DNA of 20,000 bases from Chara braunii (lineage: Eukaryota; Streptophyta; Charophyceae; Charales; Characeae). Under the pieces are notes generated by a model, which saw only the letters and a program-made list of their open reading frames with translations, was not told the origin of the DNA and did no database searches. This document shows, piece after piece, positions 16,257 to 20,000 of the stretch (the stretch's first letter is position 1; the number at the start of each line of letters is the position of its first letter). A program made the position numbers and the translations under genes. The stretch is from NCBI GenBank assembly GCA_003427395.1, contig BFEA01000133.1, forward strand, positions 236,674-256,673, given 5' to 3'.

Positions 16257-16365
16257 TACCTTCTTCCCCCGAATACAACGTACGGTCATTATAACTGTAT
16301 CTAGACTGAAACATGCCTCAAATAGAGCTATAACGACTGTACGTTGTATTCGGGGGAAGAAGGTA
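16257..16365. ncRNA. 109 bp foldback with 37 bp arms
   Basis: Arm 16257-16293 pairs with 16329-16365 over 37 bases with only two exceptions (one G-U-capable, one A-C), around a 35-base loop. The first arm starts TACCTTCTTCCCCCG. Such a foldback could be a hairpin-RNA or microRNA precursor, or a small inverted-repeat element. The near-perfect pairing suggests a recent origin. No promoter is visible, and the strand of any transcript is unknown. Confidence 0.6.
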
Positions 16366-16608
16366 GTGTAGACCATGGCATAGGTCCTCGAGTTTGGGAA
16401 TTGGGTTCGGTAAGAGTGGTACAATGGATAACAGGTTCTTAACGGGAGGTGGGCTTGTAAAACTGGATTGATTGACGTACCAACAGACCCATCTCCATTG
16501 GTACACCAATGACCTGTTGAAATACAGACCCAAGTTTGAATCCAGATGCATTCGAAACTGGATTGATAGCATACCGGAAGGATATATGCGAGATGACTAA
16601 GTGCTCGG
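16366..16608. other. Spacer before the satellite with a short direct repeat
   Basis: AAACTGGATTGAT occurs at 16460-16472 and 16555-16567, and GTACCAA/TTGGTAC form a short inverted pair near 16477-16504. No gene is visible. Confidence 0.45.
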
Positions 16609-17310
16609 ATGTTTATTGATAAGGCAGGTGTCCTTCAAACCTCGCTACTCTTATATAAAACTAGTCACTAATAAGAGAGGATTCCCCTGCTACTCTTATC
16701 ACTGGCTAACCCTCAATAAGACGGGTGTCAAAGGATCCTTACTACTCTTACCACTGAATGAATGTTAGGTTTGATCAATGATAAGGCAGGTGTCCTTGAA
16801 ACCTCACAACTCTTATGTCAGACTAGTCGCTGATAAGACAAGATTCCCTTGCTACTTTTATCAATGGCTAGCCCTCAATAAGGCGGGTGCCCAAGGATCC
16901 TTGATTACTCTTACCATTGAAAAAAATGTTAGGTTTAATTAGTAATAAGGCAGGTGTCCTTGAAACCTCACAACTCTTACGTCAGACTAGTCGCTGATAA
17001 GACAGGATTTGCCTGCTACTCTTATCAGTGGCTAGCCCTCAATAAGGCGGGTGTTCAAGGATCCTTACTACTCGTACCACTGAAAAGAATGTTAGGTTTG
17101 ATCAATGATAAGGCAGGTGTCATTGAAATCTTACAACTCTTACGTCAGACTAGTCGCTGATAAGACAGGATTCCCCTGCTACTCTTATCAGTGGCTAGCC
17201 CTCAATAAGGCATGTGTCCAAGGGTCCTGTTCTTACCACTAACCAAATGTGAAGCTCACCGGAGTTAAGGCAGGTTGTCCCTGCTATTCTTACCTCCACA
17301 CAAGCCTTAT
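16609..17310 (+). repeat. Tandem satellite, ~163 bp monomer, four copies plus a partial
   Basis: The landmark AAGGCAGGTGTC starts at 16621, 16783, 16947 and 17110 (steps 162, 164, 163), and a decayed AAGGCAGGTTGTCC at 17267 marks a fifth, shortened unit. Within each monomer three related ~54 bp parts can be read: one from TGATAAGGCAGGTGTCC, one from TGATAAGACAGGATTCCC, and one from AATAAGGCGGGTGTCC. Each contains a CTCTTA(C/T) word. The short open frame inside is a by-product of the repeat. Confidence 0.92.
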
Positions 17311-18110
17311 TGATAGATCAAGTTATCGCTTTCGATGATACTTCTGCCCTGAATCGTTACTAGTTCGAGAAATTATGCTGGATCAGATGCATAATGAAAA
17401 ATGGCCAGCGTGATCCATGGCAATAGCAAGCTCAAATCAAGGTACCCATCATCGTTTAGATGAGGTATAGAGAGAATGATCGTGAGAGGTTGATAACTTG
17501 TATCCATACCTCCAACCAATCCCCACACAGCAAGATTGTTGTAACCAGAATCAATCAAATTTCCACTCGACCAACCCTCTCTCTACCCGCAATCCAAGAT
17601 TTTAAGAGTTATTGATGCTGAATCTCTAACCCTTATGATCATTATCACGATGATAGCCTGTATGAGACAGCATCTGGGTCGAAGTAACGTACCTCGTCGT
17701 TCCCTGCCTCCAGAGTTCCGCCTCAACTCCGGCAGAGCTCCCGCAATCGCCCTGTTATAGGTTATGTACATCTAACCCATGTAACCGATTGCCGACCCCG
17801 TAGATTTAACTGAGGCTGCGATTACATCAATGAGAAAACCTTTCATCAAACAATACGGTCAAGGAGGCAGACATCTGGGAGGACCAACAAGGATAAGTAT
17901 GGAGAAGGATGAAGGAGGCGGGTACTTATCGCGAAGGATAATGTCACCTCCCTCTCCATGCCCCATGCCTCCCATTATCTCTAGGTTTATATGATGTCTA
18001 ATGATAGCGATAGTAACTAACAAAGACAACGGAAATAATCAAGCAATAATCATCGAAATAATGAAACAATACAATAAATAAAAATAAAAATACTATCAAT
18101 AGTGACAACA
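17311..18110. other. Mostly unique stretch, no firm gene
   Basis: No domain was recognised. On the minus strand an open stretch at 17373-17558 and another at 17583-17771 are not low-complexity. The second includes a 5' splice consensus CGAG|GTACGTTAC (GT near 17691-17692 complement). These could be decayed exons but could equally be chance. Confidence 0.4.
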
Positions 18111-18111
18111 C

Positions 18112-18127
18112 AAATAATAATAATTAT

Positions 18128-18170
<43 letters not shown>

Positions 18171-18204
18171 TTTAGAACAATAATAGTAATAATAATAATA
18201 ATAG
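18112..18204. repeat. (AAT)n microsatellite
   Basis: AAT/ATA units with a few interruptions. This is the reverse-strand form of the (ATT)n arrays, so the surrounding modules are inverted relative to those at 10.4-16 kb. Confidence 0.95.
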
Positions 18205-18401
18205 CGCAGGGGAATGACGAAAGTGGAAGGACAGATTGCAGACGGTGAAATCCCCTTTGAAAGTCAGGAAGTCCTTCTTCGATCAGAGAGTAGTAATGCA
18301 CTGATGTTATATCAATCGGAATTCAAATACTTCATCAAGTTGATAATGGGAGTCTACCCTCGCTGCAGCCGACACGTATATCAGGGACCTTCCTTCTACA
18401 G

Positions 18402-18479
18402 CCGTGTTCATGCCACAGGCTCTCGTTGACCGTGAAGGCCAATGCCGCCACTACCAATGCGGCTGCGTGTGCATACCAG
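18402..18479 (+). other. Exon-like module M3
   Basis: CCTTCCTTCTACAG|CCGTG opens and GCATACCAG|GTATGTTC closes a 78 nt segment containing TTCATGCCACAGGCTCTCG and GTGAAGGCCAATG. A pyrimidine tract precedes the AG. The block matches M2 (minus strand, 14748-14838) and M4 (19210-19296). A stop codon lies in the frame that continues from upstream, so coding is doubtful. Confidence 0.5.
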
Positions 18480-18481
18480 GT

Positions 18482-18720
18482 ATGTTCTCTTCCCCTCTTT
18501 CCCATTTTCTCACACTTTTTCCCTCTCTCTTCTCTTTGTGTATGCGTCTCTCTTGTGTGTCGCCGTGTGATTGTCTCCTCGTATGCGTCACTGCGTATCC
18601 GTGTGATCGTGACTGCGTGGGTCACAACATTGGTGTGGCTGTGTGAATGCGTCTTTATCACTAAGTGTTGTGAGTCTGTGTGTCTCTGTATTCGTGGGCG
18701 TGTGTGGACAAGTTGTCGGT
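18482..18720 (+). repeat. Pyrimidine tract then GT-rich degenerate tail
   Basis: CTCTTCCCCTCTTTCCC is followed by TGTGTATGCGTC, GTGTGTCGCCGTGTG, GTGTGATCGTGACTGCG and similar words. It is the counterpart of the GT-rich tail at 19305-19700. Confidence 0.6.
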
Positions 18721-18899
18721 GAGTACAGTTGTTCGTATAGGAGTCGTCGTCTTGCGCCCAATGTCATGGTTATTTCAGGACAAGTTTGAATCCGAGTTAT
18801 GTTTTCTCGGTTGGGCTTATCCCTGAGCCTAGTGTGGGTGCCATGCGCCAGTGTGATCATCATCTATCCACTTGTTCTGAAGAGGACAGATCCGAATGC

Positions 18900-19003
18900 A
18901 ATAATAACAATGATAATAATAATAATACTAATAATAATATTCCTACTACTAATCATAATAATAGTAATAATCATGATAGTGATAATAAATGTCATGAATA
19001 ATA
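18900..19003. repeat. Interrupted (AAT)n microsatellite
   Basis: AAT/ATA units mixed with CTA, CAT and GAT variants, and older looking than the array at 18112. It precedes an inverted module B. Confidence 0.9.
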
Positions 19004-19125
19004 TTCAGAAACCCATGTCCAGAGATGACTGAGTATTCGTGCCCAAGCAGAGTGTACAAAATGCGTCGAGAACCATCCACATAAAGTAGTATAATGAGGC
19101 ATCGGCCAATGTTCAAGCCCGTAGG
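19004..19125 (-). repeat. Module B, copy 4 (inverted)
   Basis: The reverse complement contains GGGCTTGAACATTGGCC, GGATGGTTCTCGAC, TTGTACACTCTGCTTGGG and CACGAATACTCAGTCATCTC, matching the order in copies at 11411 and 14905. It ends at the (AAT)n array in the same relative place. Confidence 0.65.
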
Positions 19126-19209
19126 CCACGCTACACAACATCCAAGTGGCTCCTCTCTGTCTGTCCGCCCCGCACCCTTGCCTACACTGGTCGACTGTCC
19201 CTCCTACAG

Positions 19210-19296
19210 CCATGCCCACACACAGGCTCTCTTTGACGCTTGAAGACCAATGTGTACGGCTGTCGACACCACGACCGGCTTCTCTTCATGTACCAA
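19210..19296 (+). other. Exon-like module M4
   Basis: CCCTCCTACAG|CCATG opens an 87 nt segment with CACACACAGGCTCTC and CTTGAAGACCAATG, closing at TGTACCAA|GTATGTATC. It is the second plus-strand copy, about 810 bp from M3, again with AG and GT at homologous positions. Confidence 0.45.
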
Positions 19297-19446
19297 GTAT
19301 GTATCTTGTGCCATTCACAATCCTCGATCCCAACACAGATGGCATGTGTACCCACGGACCGCCGTGCACGCATCCCGTTCGTTCATTCATTCCGTCTGTG
19401 TTGGCCTGTCTCTGTCTGTCTGCCACGTGTTTGGCTGTGTATCGGT

Positions 19447-19600
19447 GTATCCGGGCGTGACTGTGTAGGATAGTGTATGGCTGTGTCACAGTGTCCCAGT
19501 GTAGGACCGTGTGAGTCTGCGTCACAGTGTCCCAGTGTAGGACTGTGTGAGTCCGCGTCACAGTGTCCCTGTGTAGAACTATGTATGACTGTGTCAGCAC
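19447..19600 (+). repeat. 36 bp minisatellite
   Basis: GTCACAGTGTCC starts at 19485, 19521 and 19557 (period 36). The unit continues with CAGTGTAGGAC and GTGTGAGTC. A degenerate earlier unit begins near 19449, and stray GTCACAG words continue to about 19690. Confidence 0.88.
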
Positions 19601-19731
19601 CACTGTGACTGTGTTTGTGTCACAGTGTTCTGTGTATGTGCGACTCCGTAAGCGGTAGTGCACTGCATTCGTGATTGCGTGAGTGTCACAGCGTACTGTC
19701 CGCCTATCTTATTTGTTTTGTCTGTTGACTG

Positions 19732-19850
19732 CATTCTCACTTTCTGTCTGCCTTCCTGCCAAATCTGCTTGTCTGTCTGCATTTCTTATTTTCTGTCTGT
19801 CTTTCTGTCGAATCTGCCTCGCTGTCTATCTATTTCTCTCTTTCTCTCTC
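19732..19850 (+). repeat. CTGT-rich tandem repeat, ~48 bp period
   Basis: CATTCTCACTTTCTGTCTG at 19732 and CATTTCTTATTTTCTGTCTG at 19780 start two similar units sharing (C/A)AAATCTGC or CGAATCTGC blocks. It ends in a CT run followed by GTGTACAG, which resembles a 3' splice site at about 19859. Confidence 0.7.
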
Positions 19851-19859
19851 TGTGTACAG

Positions 19860-20000
19860 TTGCTGCGGATACAGTAGGTGGAGGGGGAATCTTGGTCGGG
19901 CGCACGGGCGCCGTAGCTGTTGAAGATGAACCTGGATTTATGCCTGTGTTTCTTTTGGCTCTTGTTAGTTCTGGGTTTTATGTAGGCGTCACTGCGCCAA
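19860..20000. other. Window end, no recognised gene
   Basis: Begins after a splice-acceptor-like CT tract and contains GTCGGGCGCACGGGCGCC near 19896. No open frame of note is present before the window ends. Confidence 0.4.

Noticed and set aside
16609-17310. CRISPR array
   Set aside because: Units are ~163 bp and repeat over their whole length with no unique spacers, and the context is eukaryotic. It is a tandem satellite.
11432-19032. Open frames with long Ile, Leu, Asn, Tyr or Ser runs over the ATT/AAT arrays
   Set aside because: They are translations of microsatellites in each frame. The flanking sequence lacks domains, and the frames are not conserved between repeat copies.

Overview
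This window looks like nuclear DNA of a repeat-rich eukaryote, and no intact protein gene is visible. The largest recognisable object is a decayed non-LTR retrotransposon (LINE) with an L1/plant-type reverse transcriptase and a C-terminal zf-RVT-type zinc knuckle. Together with abundant (ATT)n arrays, splice-site-like sequences, polypyrimidine/GA tracts and two single N bases (12343, 12541), this points to a draft assembly of a large genome. The zf-RVT arrangement is most familiar from the green lineage (land plants and streptophyte algae), but the species cannot be fixed from sequence alone.

Layout. 1-405 is AT-rich with no gene. 406-2160 holds a degenerate short-motif repeat (core AAATTATG...CATACCC) that runs forward on the left and inverted on the right, with a well conserved ~310 bp direct duplication (610-928 and 1047-1354) and two A19 tracts inside it. 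2324-2565 is a two-copy ~130 bp tandem repeat. 2595-2726 carries two overlapping, mutually exclusive hairpins at the 5' edge of the LINE. 2728-5940 is the LINE coding remnant: it is 5'-truncated with no endonuclease, frameshifted several times and interrupted by stops, and the first catalytic Asp of the reverse transcriptase is replaced by Asn. A T-rich tail follows to about 6250. 6361-6386 is a perfect short palindrome. 7139-7355 holds tRNA-like RNA polymerase III box sequences on both strands and a small hairpin.

7360-10450 is strongly purine/pyrimidine-biased and is built from two further local repeat families (called C and D here), microsatellites and several consensus-like 5' splice sites. 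10466-16030 is a mosaic of repeat modules (A-left, B, A-right, E) joined in different combinations, nearly always at an (ATT)n array. 18100-19300 holds inverted-orientation relatives with (AAT)n. Several copies contain an exon-like stretch of about 80-90 nt bounded by AG and GT. A 109 bp foldback with 37 bp arms lies at 16257-16365. A tandem satellite follows at 16609-17310, with a ~163 bp monomer made of three ~54 bp subunits. 17310-18110 is mostly unique sequence with one weak exon candidate. The end (19305-19860) is GT-rich minisatellite and CTGT-rich tandem repeat.

Nothing here acts together as a pathway. The biology is that of transposable elements, satellites and possibly spliced non-coding transcripts. 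The observations most worth following are the shuffled modules around (ATT)n with recurring splice-like boundaries, the 109 bp foldback, and the three-subunit satellite.
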